Below are positions 18,701 to 26,362 of a DNA stretch of 64,000 bases, piece by piece (within the stretch, counting starts at the first letter, position 1; each line of letters begins with the position of its first letter). This DNA comes from Acidimicrobiia bacterium. GTDB lineage: Bacteria > Actinomycetota > Acidimicrobiia > Acidimicrobiales > Bin134. The notes under the pieces were generated by a model that was given only the letters and a program-made list of their open reading frames with translations, searched no databases and was not told the DNA's origin. Position numbers and translations under genes: made by a program. The stretch covers positions 1 to 64,000 of the forward strand of contig VYEX01000077.1 of assembly GCA_009842675.1 (NCBI GenBank), in the 5' to 3' direction.

Positions 18701-19445
18701 CGATGACCCCTTGGCCGGGCATGAGCCGGGGCACCGACTGCACCGTGCCAATGGTGCCGGGATTGGTGATGCTGACGGTGACGCCGGCAAAGTCGTCGGG
18801 GCTCAGTTCGTTGTTCCGCACCTTGCGGATCATGGTGTCGTAGCGCTCGACGAAATTGGGAAAGTCCAGCGTGTCGGCCTCTTGAATGCAGGGCACCAGA
18901 AGCGAGCGGGATCCGTCGGCTTTCTCCACGTCCACAGCGATCCCCAGTCCGATGTGGGAGTGGCGGATGACTCGTGGACCGCTTTCGGTGTCGATGAAGG
19001 AGGAGTTCATCACTGGCCGGTGGTGGGCAATGGCCTGCACGACGGCATAGGCGATCAAGTGGGTGTACGACACCTTGCGCCCGTCGGTGCGCCCCAAATA
19101 GCCGTTGATGATCCGGCGGTTGACGTCGAGCAGCTTGGCGGGAACCTCACGGAAGCTGGTCGCGGTGGGAATGGCCAGGCTGGCTTCCATGTTCTGGGCG
19201 ATGCGGGCCGCCGCCCCCCGCAGCGGATCTCCCGGTAGAGGCTCAGCAGTCTCGGCCGGGTCTGGCACCGCCTGAAGCCGGGCCACGGGGGCGGCCGACT
19301 CGGTAAGGACTCGGTCGGGGCGGTAGTCGGAGAAGAAGTCCCGCCAGCTCTCGCTCACCGACTTGGGGTCGTCCAGGTACTGGCGGTGCATCTCGTCCAC
19401 CAGCCAGGCGTTCTGGCCGACCATCGACTCGGCGTCTGGGGCCAT
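15747..19445 (-). CDS. kgd: Multifunctional 2-oxoglutarate decarboxylase/dehydrogenase E1-E2 fusion
   Basis: Actinobacterial fusion enzyme that converts 2-oxoglutarate to succinic semialdehyde or, with E3 and lipoylated E2, to succinyl-CoA. Domains in order: N-terminal 2-oxoglutarate dehydrogenase segment (NAWLVDEMHRQYLDDP, residues 10-40); Pro/Ala linker; acyltransferase domain without lipoyl domain (about 90-320, with TYDHRIIQGAESGMFLG at about 283-298); TPP-dependent E1 domain (MAHRGRLNVLVNIVGK, HVNGDDPEA, YRRQGHNEADDP, STLVCNETAREHCPLAG). The 1,232 residues match mycobacterial Kgd. The ATG has TAGACT 6 nt upstream, suggesting a leaderless transcript. It diverges from xthA. Confidence 0.95.
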   Translation of the reverse strand: MAPDAESMVGQNAWLVDEMHRQYLDDPKSVSESWRDFFSDYRPDRVLTESAAPVARLQAVPDPAETAEPLPGDPLRGAAARIAQNMEASLAIPTATSFREVPAKLLDVNRRIINGYLGRTDGRKVSYTHLIAYAVVQAIAHHRPVMNSSFIDTESGPRVIRHSHIGLGIAVDVEKADGSRSLLVPCIQEADTLDFPNFVERYDTMIRKVRNNELSPDDFAGVTVSITNPGTIGTVQSVPRLMPGQGVIVGVGTIDYPTAYQAADSRTLADLGVSKVITLSSTYDHRIIQGAESGMFLGAVHELLLGKHEFYENIFRAVGVPYEAVRWRPDILPLDREQAVITKQVQVNALINMHRVRGHLIADLDPLSANEPAMHAELDPATYGLTIWDLDREFLTTGLGGIDLGQPDGKMPLGDILHVLRNAYCRTVGVEYMHIQEPDEKQWIQEQVEGLGTPVGLNEKLHILDRLNAAEALERFLDTKYVGQKRFGIEGAESAIVVLDAVLGRAADLGMASAIMGMAHRGRLNVLVNIVGKDYGQLFGEFEGNLDESSTQGSGDVKYHLGMTSEFVSMAGNRIPVELAANPSHLEAVNPVVEGMVRARLDHLSHDQGEHSPVSGLVRGQVASEDDLYPVLPVLVHGDAAFAGQGVVSETLNLSLIQGYRTGGTVHLVINNQVGFTTTAESARSSYYCTDVAKMIQAPIFHVNGDDPEACARVAHLALAYRNHFHKDVVIDMWCYRRQGHNEADDPSYTQPEMYRRIEGHRSVRKRYVESLVKRGDITLDEAEQAMDEFRAKLQKALEETRDQAADEGLGETVGVEAAGKRELQLSISAGLSDPTPHVSPPVDTGVSEKQIKQVFKALTSVPDGFVLHPKLARQFEARDAMMAQGMVDWGLAEAMAFGTLLDEGTSIRLAGQDSRRGTFSHRHSTLVCNETAREHCPLAGMARHGAKLWAYDSLLSEYAALGFEYGYSVGDTDALVLWEAQFGDFVNGAQIIIDQFVVSAEDKWNQQSGLVMLLPHGFEGQGPEHSSGRIERFLQSVAENNIRVANLSTAAQYFHLLRDQAKRATRKPLVLFTPKSLLRHRDARSPVAELTSGWFSPVLGDTNGPESGQTTGVVLASGKICHEAIAQRDREGAHAAVLRVEQLYPWPASALAEALAHYPKLNKIVWLQEEPQNMGPWNYVKGHLHDAFGDRCEILRASRNESSSPATGSAAVHAQEQSELIARTFALLSVE

Positions 19446-19451
19446 AGGGAG

Positions 19452-19457
19452 AGTCTA
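19452..19457 (-). promoter_or_regulatory. Predicted -10 element, leaderless kgd
   Basis: On the minus strand TAGACT ends 6 nt before the kgd ATG. It lies in the same 41-bp interval as the xthA -10 element. Confidence 0.45.
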
Positions 19458-19473
19458 TGAAGATATTTGCCAC

Positions 19474-19479
19474 TAGGGT
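19474..19479 (+). promoter_or_regulatory. Predicted -10 element, leaderless xthA
   Basis: TAGGGT lies 7 nt before ATG 19487, favouring that start over ATG 19457 of the ORF track. Confidence 0.5.
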
Positions 19480-19486
19480 TTTTCTG

Positions 19487-20281
19487 ATGCGGTTGGCCAC
19501 TTGGAATGTGAACTCCCTGAACGCCCGCATGCCCCGAGTCCAAGAGTGGCTGGAGCTGGCCGAACCCGATGTGCTGTGCATGCAAGAGACCAAGATGGCC
19601 GACGACGCCTTTCCTGGCCTGGCCTTCGAGTCGATGGGATATGAGTGGGTCCACCACGGTGAGGGAAGGTGGAATGGGGTGGCCGTCTTGAGCCGGGTGG
19701 GTTTGGCCGACTCCGGCAATGGTTTCGCCGATGGCCGTGACGCCGATCCCGATGCCCGAATCGTGTGGGCCACCTGCGCTGGGGTGCGGGTGGCCAGCGC
19801 CTACATCCCCAACGGGCGGGAGCTGGGCCACGACCACTACCACTACAAGCTGGACTGGCTGGGCCGGCTCCGTTCGCATCTGGAGGCCAACGCCGATGCC
19901 GGTGCGCCGGTGGTGGTGGCCGGTGACTTCAACGTGGCCCCGGCCGACAACGACGTGTGGGATATCGCCGCCTTCGAGGGGCTCACCCACGTGAGCCAGC
20001 CCGAGAGGGAGGCCTTCGCCGCGGTGGAGGAATGGGGACTGGTGGACGTATTCCGCCGCCGGTGGTCCGACGACGGCCTCTATACCTTCTGGGATTATCA
20101 GGCCGGCCGGTTCCACAAGCGCCAGGGCATGCGCATCGACATGGTGATGGCCACCGAGACGCTGGCCCAGCGGGTTAGCACCGTGCTCATGGACCGCAAC
20201 GCCCGCAAGGGAGAGAAGCCGTCGGACCACGCCCCGGTGGTGGTGGATTTCGATTGGGACGAAGCCGCCGGAGGCGGCTGA
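19487..20281 (+). CDS. xthA: Exodeoxyribonuclease III / AP endonuclease
   Basis: Mg-dependent nuclease of the EEP fold that cuts at abasic sites and degrades 3' ends. From ATG 19487 the 264-residue protein begins MRLATWNVNSLNAR. It shows CMQETKM (metal Glu), SAYIPNGRELG, VVAGDFNVAPADNDVWD (catalytic Asp/Asn), RRRWSDDGLYTFWDYQ, RIDMVMAT and a terminal SDHAPVVVDF His. Residues 1-10 of the ORF-track version (MKIFATRVFL) are unlike the family and overlap the promoter. It is divergent from kgd and 8 nt upstream of the antiporter gene. Confidence 0.93.
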   Translation: MRLATWNVNSLNARMPRVQEWLELAEPDVLCMQETKMADDAFPGLAFESMGYEWVHHGEGRWNGVAVLSRVGLADSGNGFADGRDADPDARIVWATCAGVRVASAYIPNGRELGHDHYHYKLDWLGRLRSHLEANADAGAPVVVAGDFNVAPADNDVWDIAAFEGLTHVSQPEREAFAAVEEWGLVDVFRRRWSDDGLYTFWDYQAGRFHKRQGMRIDMVMATETLAQRVSTVLMDRNARKGEKPSDHAPVVVDFDWDEAAGGG

Positions 20282-20288
20282 GTCGGCG

Positions 20289-22439
20289 ATGGTCTTTGCC
20301 GCTGAAACGGGAGGGTTCGACCTCCTGGTCTTTTGGGTGAACATCCTGGTACTGGTGGCCGTCTCCCATCTCTTCGGTCTGGTGATGAGAAGGGTGGGGA
20401 TGCCCTCGGTGGTGGGAGCGCTGCTGGCCGGGCTCGTGCTGGGGCCGTCGGTGTTCGGGGTGGTTTGGGAGTCGGGTTTCGAGTGGTTCTTGCCGGAGAT
20501 CGGCCAAGGCCCGCAGTGGACGTTGCTGGCCGCGGTCAGCTGGATGGGGGTTGCCCTGCTGTTGGTGGTGACTGGGTTCGAGACCGACTTGGGGCTCATC
20601 ACCAAGCTGGGGCGGCCGGCTCTGTTGGTGACCACGGGCAGCCTGGTGGTCCCGCTGATCGGCGGCATCGTGGTCGGCCTGTTGCTGCCCTCTTTGTTCT
20701 TGGCCGAGGGTGCCGAACGGCTCACGTTCACGTTGTTCGTGGCGTTGGCTGTCGCCGTGTCGTCTCTGGCAGTAGTGGCGAAGATCCTCAGCGAACTGGG
20801 GCTGATGCGCCGCGACTTCGGCCAGATCACTGTGGCTGCGGGCATGGCCAACGATGTGATCGGCTGGATCTTGCTGGGCGTGTTCACCGGCTTGGCCACC
20901 TCAGGCGAGGTGTCGGCCGGGCAGGTGTTGGCCACGCTGGGGGGGATTGCGGCCTTCGGGGTTTTGGCGCTGACAGTGGGCCAGCGCGTCGTGGACATGC
21001 TGTTGCGACAAGTGCGGCGCACCGGGGGCAGCCTGGCCGCGGCGCTGGGCGTGGCCATGGTGACCATGCTGGGATTCGGGGTGGCCACTGAGTGGCTGAA
21101 AGTGGAAGCGGTTTTGGGGGCATTCGTGGCCGGGGTGGTGCTGCATCGGTCCCGCTTCCAGCACGACGACGTTCTCCACCATCTAGAGGGACTGACCAAT
21201 GCCCTGTTTGCGCCGGTGTTCTTCGCCACTGCTGGCTTGCAGGTAGATCTCCGCCTGTTGGACAACGCCGAGGCCCTGTGGTGGGCCTTGATCGTGCTCG
21301 GAGTGGCCATCGTCTTCAAGTTTGCCGGGGCCTACGGAGGTGCCCGCCTTGCCGGCCGTACCCACCGGGCGGGACTGGCCTTGGGTGCCGGATTGAATGC
21401 CCGAGGAACCCTGGAGATCGTCATCGCCACCGTGGGGTTGAGCGTCGGGGTGTTCAGCCCCACCGCCTTCACGGTGATCGTGCTGGTACCGGTGCTCACC
21501 TCGCTTTTCGCGTCGGCCACGCTGCGAGGGGTGGTGAACAACTGGCAGGGAACCCCCGACGAGCAAGAACGCCTCGGTCGAGAGCAGGCGCTGAGTCGAA
21601 ACCTCGTCGTGCGAACTTCCCGGCTCCTGTTACCCAGCCGGGGCGGCCCAGAGTCCATCGCCGCGGCCCAGATCCTGCATTTCGCCTGGCCTATCGAGGC
21701 TGGGGCCACCGTTCTCACAGTGGGCGATCGAAATGCTGAGGTGGATATCACCCCACTGCGCAATGTTCTGCACGACCGGGCTTTGGAGCACCGACGGGTG
21801 CGCGGAGACGATCCAGTGCGGGCCATAATCGACGAAAGCCGGCTGGGGTTCGGTGTCATCGGGCTGGGTGCTCTGGACTACGCCGACACCATGCAGGTGA
21901 TCTCGCCCCTGGTAGACGGGGTTTTGTCAGAGAGCCCCATTCCGGTGGTGGTGGTGCGCCGGGCGAGAAACATGGACCGGCCGCTCCCGGGGGCCTATAG
22001 CCGGGCGGTGGTTCCGGTTACCGGCAGCCCGGTGTCGCGGGCCGCTCAGGAGGTGGCCTTCAACCTCAGCGCGCAGCTCGGCACCGAACTGCACCTAACC
22101 CACGTCAACACCATTAGGAGCGATCCCGCAGGGCTGCCGTCGCTGTTCAGCCGACGGATGATTGCCCGCAGCGGCAGCATCGTCGGCGTGCAGGTGGTAG
22201 CCCAAGCCGAGACGCTCGCCCTAGAACTGGGGGCAACCACCCAGACAGTGGTCATGGACGGCACCTCGCCGGCCGATGAGATTTTGAAGCTGCAACGAGA
22301 CATTGAGGCCGACCTGGTGGTCATGGGGGCCAACCTCCGCCGGGTTGGAGATCGACCGTTCCTAGGCCACCGTGTAGAGCAGGTGCTCCGAGACTGCGAT
22401 GCCACCGTGGTGGTGGTGCTCATCCCGTTCGACCTCTAA
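20289..22439 (+). CDS. CPA2-family cation:proton antiporter with C-terminal USP-like domain
   Basis: The 716-residue membrane protein has about 12 hydrophobic helices (residues 10-410) typical of the Na+/H+ exchanger (PF00999) fold. These include GLVMRRVGMPSVVGALLAGL, an NDVIGW Asp in a mid-membrane helix and ALGAGLNARGTLEIV. A cytoplasmic tail (about 430-716) resembles tandem universal stress protein domains (YSRAVVPVTGSPVSRAAQEV, ADLVVMGANLRRVGDRPFLGH, ATVVVVLIP). It probably exports Na+ or K+ in exchange for protons, gated by a nucleotide (inference). The 3' end overlaps the helicase gene by 4 nt, tail to tail. Confidence 0.85.
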   Translation: MVFAAETGGFDLLVFWVNILVLVAVSHLFGLVMRRVGMPSVVGALLAGLVLGPSVFGVVWESGFEWFLPEIGQGPQWTLLAAVSWMGVALLLVVTGFETDLGLITKLGRPALLVTTGSLVVPLIGGIVVGLLLPSLFLAEGAERLTFTLFVALAVAVSSLAVVAKILSELGLMRRDFGQITVAAGMANDVIGWILLGVFTGLATSGEVSAGQVLATLGGIAAFGVLALTVGQRVVDMLLRQVRRTGGSLAAALGVAMVTMLGFGVATEWLKVEAVLGAFVAGVVLHRSRFQHDDVLHHLEGLTNALFAPVFFATAGLQVDLRLLDNAEALWWALIVLGVAIVFKFAGAYGGARLAGRTHRAGLALGAGLNARGTLEIVIATVGLSVGVFSPTAFTVIVLVPVLTSLFASATLRGVVNNWQGTPDEQERLGREQALSRNLVVRTSRLLLPSRGGPESIAAAQILHFAWPIEAGATVLTVGDRNAEVDITPLRNVLHDRALEHRRVRGDDPVRAIIDESRLGFGVIGLGALDYADTMQVISPLVDGVLSESPIPVVVVRRARNMDRPLPGAYSRAVVPVTGSPVSRAAQEVAFNLSAQLGTELHLTHVNTIRSDPAGLPSLFSRRMIARSGSIVGVQVVAQAETLALELGATTQTVVMDGTSPADEILKLQRDIEADLVVMGANLRRVGDRPFLGHRVEQVLRDCDATVVVVLIPFDL

Positions 22440-23884
22440 GCGGCACTGAGGATGGCGTTCAGATAGGGAGAGGGGGAGCGGGCTGACGTCCGGTCTCCGA
22501 AAGCCCGCTCCGCGGCCCAGTGGCAGTGCAGCTCTCTCTCGGCCCTAGTGATGGCTACGTAGAGCAGCCGCCGCTCCTCAGCAATCTCGGCCGGCGTCTG
22601 AGCCCGGCTGATGGGCACCAGTCCCTGCTCCAGGCCGGCCAAATGCACGATGGGCCACTCCAAACCCTTGGCCGCATGGAACGTGGCCACATCCACTGCG
22701 TCGGAGCCATTGGGTGGGGCTGCTCCTGCGCCGTCATCGGTTCGGTGGGAGTCGATGCGAACTCGACAGGGGATCTGCGCCTTTTCCAGTGTGGCTGCCA
22801 GCTTGGCAGTCTGGGCATTGGTGCGGGCCAGCACGGCCATCGACGACCACGCCATCTCGGGGCCCTTGGCGTCGCGCAGGGCGCGAGCGATGGTTGCCGC
22901 CTCGTCGAAATCGTCGACATGGGTGCTCACCGTCGGCCGGGGACCGTCCAGGCTGTGGGACGCCAATTTGGCCGCCCCCGCAGGCAAAACCGCCCGTCCC
23001 GCAGCCAAGATCTGAGGAGTGGAGCGGTAATTGTCCAACAGGTCGAGCACCTCAGCACCGGGGAACCAGCTGGCGAACCGCTCGATGTAGTCGGAGTCCG
23101 CCCCGTTCCAGCTGTAGATCGCTTGGTTGGGGTCGCCTACCGCGCACAGGTCGTTGCGGTCCCCCAGCCAGGCTCGGAGCAACTCGAACTGGAGCCGGTT
23201 CACGTCTTGGAATTCGTCGACGAAAAGGTGCTGGTAACTCCAGCGGCGGGCCTCGGCGTAGTCGGGGTCGTCGGTCAAGTCCCTCAGTGCCAGGATCAAC
23301 AGGTCGTCGAAGTCCACCACTCGTCGCTTGACCTTCTCGCTCTCGTAGCGCAGAAAGAGGTCGGCGACGACGCTGTGGTCCAGTGCCGGCCAGCGGCGGA
23401 GGCCGGCAGCCCTTTCGCAATAGTCACTGGGGGAGATGCGGTGGGCCTTGGCCCACTCAATTTCGGCCACCGCATCTTGCACCTCGGCCTTGGCCAGGCG
23501 CAGTCCTGCTTGTCTTGCCGCCCGAGCGACCAGGCCCCGCTTGTCCTGCGCCAATTCCGGTGGCTTGATCCCCCTCTCGGCCCAGCGAGTGCGCAACTGG
23601 GAATAGGCGGTGCTGTGAAAGGTACCCGCGCTCACCGAGTCCCGCAGACCCAGCCCAGCCAGGCGCTCGCGAAGCTCAACGGCCGCCTTACGGGTGAACG
23701 TGATGGCCATGGTGCGCTTGGGGTCGATAGCGCCGATGCCGGCTTGGTGGGCAATTCGGCGGGTGAGCACCCTGGTCTTGCCGGTGCCCGCCCCGGCGCG
23801 GATGCACAATGGCGTCCCCGGGGATTCCACCGCGGCCCGCTGCCGCTTGTTCAGCCCCTCCAAGAGCCCTTCAAACACGCTCAC
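22436..23884 (-). CDS. UvrD/Rep-like superfamily 1 DNA helicase, short form
   Basis: ATP-dependent 3'-5' helicase family. The ORF track begins 155 codons too early. GTG 23884 yields 482 residues (VSVFEGLLEGLNKRQRAAVE) and has TACCGT 6 nt upstream. Motifs: Q (LNKRQRAAV), I (AGAGTGKTRVLTRRI), II (VDEFQDVNRLQ), III (GDPNQAIYSWNGAD), IV (LLDNYRSTPQILA), V (FHAAKGLEWPIVHLAG) and VI (LLYVAITRAERELH). It is about 200 residues shorter than UvrD/PcrA, mostly in the 2B region, and lacks the HRDC of UvrD2. A role in repair is inferred from the family only. Confidence 0.88.
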   Translation of the reverse strand: MSVFEGLLEGLNKRQRAAVESPGTPLCIRAGAGTGKTRVLTRRIAHQAGIGAIDPKRTMAITFTRKAAVELRERLAGLGLRDSVSAGTFHSTAYSQLRTRWAERGIKPPELAQDKRGLVARAARQAGLRLAKAEVQDAVAEIEWAKAHRISPSDYCERAAGLRRWPALDHSVVADLFLRYESEKVKRRVVDFDDLLILALRDLTDDPDYAEARRWSYQHLFVDEFQDVNRLQFELLRAWLGDRNDLCAVGDPNQAIYSWNGADSDYIERFASWFPGAEVLDLLDNYRSTPQILAAGRAVLPAGAAKLASHSLDGPRPTVSTHVDDFDEAATIARALRDAKGPEMAWSSMAVLARTNAQTAKLAATLEKAQIPCRVRIDSHRTDDGAGAAPPNGSDAVDVATFHAAKGLEWPIVHLAGLEQGLVPISRAQTPAEIAEERRLLYVAITRAERELHCHWAAERAFGDRTSARSPSPYLNAILSAA

Positions 23885-23890
23885 CCCACC

Positions 23891-23896
23891 ACGGTA
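23891..23896 (-). promoter_or_regulatory. Predicted -10 element, leaderless helicase gene
   Basis: Minus-strand TACCGT ends 6 nt before GTG 23884, in good agreement with the start chosen from protein alignment. Confidence 0.5.
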
Positions 23897-23986
23897 CCGA
23901 CGCCGGTGACAGTTCGGATCAGCGGTCTTCCAGAGTGTCGAAGAGGGCCACAGTGGGCGGTGATGATTCATGGGAATATGGCAGGG

Positions 23987-24337
23987 ATGGTTGTGGTGTC
24001 GCGGGAGCGGTTTGAGGCGTTGGTGGCTCAGGCGTTGGATGAGATTCCCGATGACCTGGCCGAGTTGATGGACAACGTGGCGGTGCTGGTGGAAGACGAG
24101 GGCGAGGATCCGGACATCTGGGGGCTGTACGACGGTGTGCCCCTCACTGATCGGGTCGACTACGGCGGGGGTGAGATGGTTATGCCCGACCGCATCTACA
24201 TCTACCGGCTGCCGATCTGCGAGGGGTGTGAAACCGAGTCCGAGGTAGTCGAGCAAGTGTGCATCACCGTCATCCACGAGATAGCCCACCACTTCGGCAT
24301 CGAAGACGATCGCCTCGACGAGTTGGGCTGGGGCTAA
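23987..24337 (+). CDS. Zincin-like metallopeptidase family protein (DUF1025 type)
   Basis: Small predicted zinc protease of the minimal zincin fold. The 116-residue protein from ATG 23987 begins MVVVSRERFEALVAQALDEI and has LMDNVAVLVEDEGED, GLYDGVPLTDR, PDRIYIYR and the zinc motif VIHEIAHHFGIEDDRLDELGWG. In that motif HExxH and the downstream Asp complete the site. ATGs at 23963 and 23978 are alternatives; 23987 matches the usual family N-terminus. The physiological substrate is unknown. It is divergent from the helicase gene, with about 100 nt between the starts. Confidence 0.82.
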   Translation: MVVVSRERFEALVAQALDEIPDDLAELMDNVAVLVEDEGEDPDIWGLYDGVPLTDRVDYGGGEMVMPDRIYIYRLPICEGCETESEVVEQVCITVIHEIAHHFGIEDDRLDELGWG

Positions 24338-24390
24338 GCAGTCGAACAAGGACCGGCATCTTGGGCTGCCTCGTTCGACGGGATTACGGG

Positions 24391-24396
24391 TACTGT
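24391..24396 (+). promoter_or_regulatory. Predicted -10 element upstream of the AMACR-type gene
   Basis: TACTGT lies 7 nt before GTG 24404, the ORF-track start, so a leaderless transcript could begin there. AGGAGG plus ATG 24425 offers a second start on the same RNA. Confidence 0.4.
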
Positions 24397-24424
24397 CCCA
24401 GCGGTGAAGACCTCAGGAGGCAGC

Positions 24425-25561
24425 ATGGGACCGCTGAAGGGCATTCGCGTGGTGGAGATTGCCGGAATCGGGCCGGGGCCGTTCGCGGCCATGATGCTGG
24501 CCGATCTGGGGGCCGACGTGGTGCGGATCGACCGGGCCGACAGGGTCCGAGACGAGGTCCCCGACACCCCTCATCCCGACCTGTTGAACCGGGGTCGCCG
24601 CAGCGTGGGCATCGATCTCAAGCACCCCGAGGGCGCCGATGCCGTGCTCAAGCTGGTGGAGGGCGCCGACGGGCTTATCGAGGGATTCCGTCCTGGCGTG
24701 GCCGAGCGCCTGGGCATCGGCCCCGACGCCTGCCTGGCCCGCAACCCCAAGCTGGTGTATGGGCGCATGACCGGATGGGGCCAGGACGGCCCCTACTCGT
24801 CCATGGCCGGCCACGACATCAACTACATAGCGCTTTCAGGCGTGCTGGGGGCCATCGGTCGGGAGGGTGAGGCTCCGGTGCCTCCCGTGAACCTGGCCGG
24901 CGACTTCGGTGGGGGAGGGATGCTGCTCGCCCTCGGGATGCTGGCCGGGATGTTGGAGGCCCGCACCTCGGGCCAGGGCCAAGTGGTGGATGCATCCATG
25001 GTGGAGGGCTCCGCCCTGCTGATCACCATGATCTATGGCATGCAGGCCATGGGGGCATGGGGGCCGCGGGGGACCAACATGCTGGACACCGGCGCCTGGT
25101 TCTACGACGTCTACGAGTGCGCCGATGGCGAGTACATCTCGCTGGGCTCGCTGGAACCCCAGTTCTTCGCCGAGATGACAGAGAAGACAGGCATCGACGC
25201 CGATGGAATCAGCCAGAATGACCGCGCCACCTGGCCGGAGATGCGCGACCGACTGGCCGCCGCAGTCAAGACCAAGACCCGGGACGAGTGGTGCGAGATC
25301 CTCGATGGCTCCGACGTCTGCTTCGCACCGGTGCTCAGCCTGGCCGAGGCACCGGAGCATCCCCACAACATCGCCCGGGGCACGTTTGTGGAAGTGGGCG
25401 GCGCTCTCCAGCCCGGACCGGCCCCTCGCTTCAGCCGCACCCCGGCGGAGATCGCCCGTCCTTCCCCCAACCCCGGCCAGCACACCGCTGAGGCGCTGTC
25501 CGACTGGGGCTTCGATACCGATGAGGTGGCCCACCTGAGAGCATCGGGGGCGGTCAGGTAA
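24425..25561 (+). CDS. CoA-transferase family III protein, alpha-methylacyl-CoA racemase type
   Basis: Belongs to the CaiB/BaiF fold and is closest in motif to AMACR, which interconverts (R)- and (S)-2-methylacyl-CoA before beta-oxidation. The 378-residue protein begins MGPLKGIRVVEIAGIGPGPF. It contains VDRADRV-like RIDRADRVRD, GWGQDGPYSSMAGHDINYI (catalytic His of the AMACR GHDINY motif) and NLAGDFGGGGMLLALG (catalytic Asp). AGGAGG stands 4 nt before ATG 24425; GTG 24404 is an alternative leaderless start. The PIG-L gene follows directly. Confidence 0.85.
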   Translation: MGPLKGIRVVEIAGIGPGPFAAMMLADLGADVVRIDRADRVRDEVPDTPHPDLLNRGRRSVGIDLKHPEGADAVLKLVEGADGLIEGFRPGVAERLGIGPDACLARNPKLVYGRMTGWGQDGPYSSMAGHDINYIALSGVLGAIGREGEAPVPPVNLAGDFGGGGMLLALGMLAGMLEARTSGQGQVVDASMVEGSALLITMIYGMQAMGAWGPRGTNMLDTGAWFYDVYECADGEYISLGSLEPQFFAEMTEKTGIDADGISQNDRATWPEMRDRLAAAVKTKTRDEWCEILDGSDVCFAPVLSLAEAPEHPHNIARGTFVEVGGALQPGPAPRFSRTPAEIARPSPNPGQHTAEALSDWGFDTDEVAHLRASGAVR

Positions 25562-26362
25562 ATGGCCACCATGGTGAACTTCCACGCCCATCCCGATGAC
25601 GAGGCCATTGCCACTTCCGGCACGATGATGAAGGCGGTCGCCGACGGGCACCGAGTTGTGTTGGTGGTGGCCACCAAAGGGGAGCAGGGTGAACCGGCAC
25701 CCGGAGCGCTACGCCCGGGCGAGACGCTGGGCGAGCGCCGAGCGGCAGAGACCCTGGAGGCGGCGAAGATCATCGGTGCCCACCGGGTGGAGTTCTTGGG
25801 CTATGAGGACTCGGGTATGGCTGGCGAGGAGTCCAACAACAATCCGGCCAGCTTCTGGCAGGCCGACTTTGATGAGGCGGTGGCGCGGTTGGCCGGGATC
25901 CTGGTCGAAGAGTCCGCCGAGGTGCTCACCGTGTACGACGATCACGGCGGCTACGGCCACCCCGACCACATCCAGGTTCACCGGGTAGGGGTGGACGCAG
26001 CCCGCCGGGCCGGAGTGGAGAGAGTGTTCTACGCCACCATGAATCGCACCCAGATCTTGCGGCAAATGGCCGAGGTGGAGTCATTTGCCGAGGCGATGGA
26101 GGAAATGGACCTTGAGCGGGCGGAGCGGTTCAGGGAGGAGGAGTTCGGGACTGAGGAGGCGGAAATCACCCACGCGGTGGATGTGAGCCCCTACCTGGAG
26201 CGCAAGCGGGCCGCCATGCTGGCCCACACCAGTCAGATCACCGCCGACTCTTTCTTCGGCTCCATGACCGACGAGCAATTCGCCGACGCATTCGCTACCG
26301 AGTGGTACGTGGCCCCCGGACCACCGCGCACCGGCGAATTTGCCGCCGACTTGTTCAGGTGA
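25562..26362 (+). CDS. PIG-L (LmbE-like) family N-deacetylase
   Basis: Zinc-dependent N-acetylglucosamine deacetylase fold shared by MshB, Mca and PIG-L. The 266-residue protein has the N-terminal zinc motif FHAHPDDEAIATSG, GEQGEPAPGALRPGETLGERR, and the third zinc ligand region VYDDHGGYGHPDHIQVHRVG. The C-terminal SQITADSFFGSMTDEQFA resembles the mycothiol-associated branch. A role in mycothiol synthesis or conjugate cleavage is possible but not shown. The ATG follows the racemase stop with no gap. It overlaps the next gene in GTGA. Confidence 0.85.
   Translation: MATMVNFHAHPDDEAIATSGTMMKAVADGHRVVLVVATKGEQGEPAPGALRPGETLGERRAAETLEAAKIIGAHRVEFLGYEDSGMAGEESNNNPASFWQADFDEAVARLAGILVEESAEVLTVYDDHGGYGHPDHIQVHRVGVDAARRAGVERVFYATMNRTQILRQMAEVESFAEAMEEMDLERAERFREEEFGTEEAEITHAVDVSPYLERKRAAMLAHTSQITADSFFGSMTDEQFADAFATEWYVAPGPPRTGEFAADLFR

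Noticed and set aside
19355-21319. 654-residue minus-strand ORF over xthA and the antiporter
   Set aside because: Ser/Thr/Pro-rich shadow. The plus-strand genes have clear family motifs.
22520-24337. 605-residue plus-strand ORF over the helicase gene
   Set aside because: It runs antisense to a helicase with all SF1 motifs. Only its last roughly 120 codons are a real gene (the zincin). The rest is a GC-rich shadow frame.
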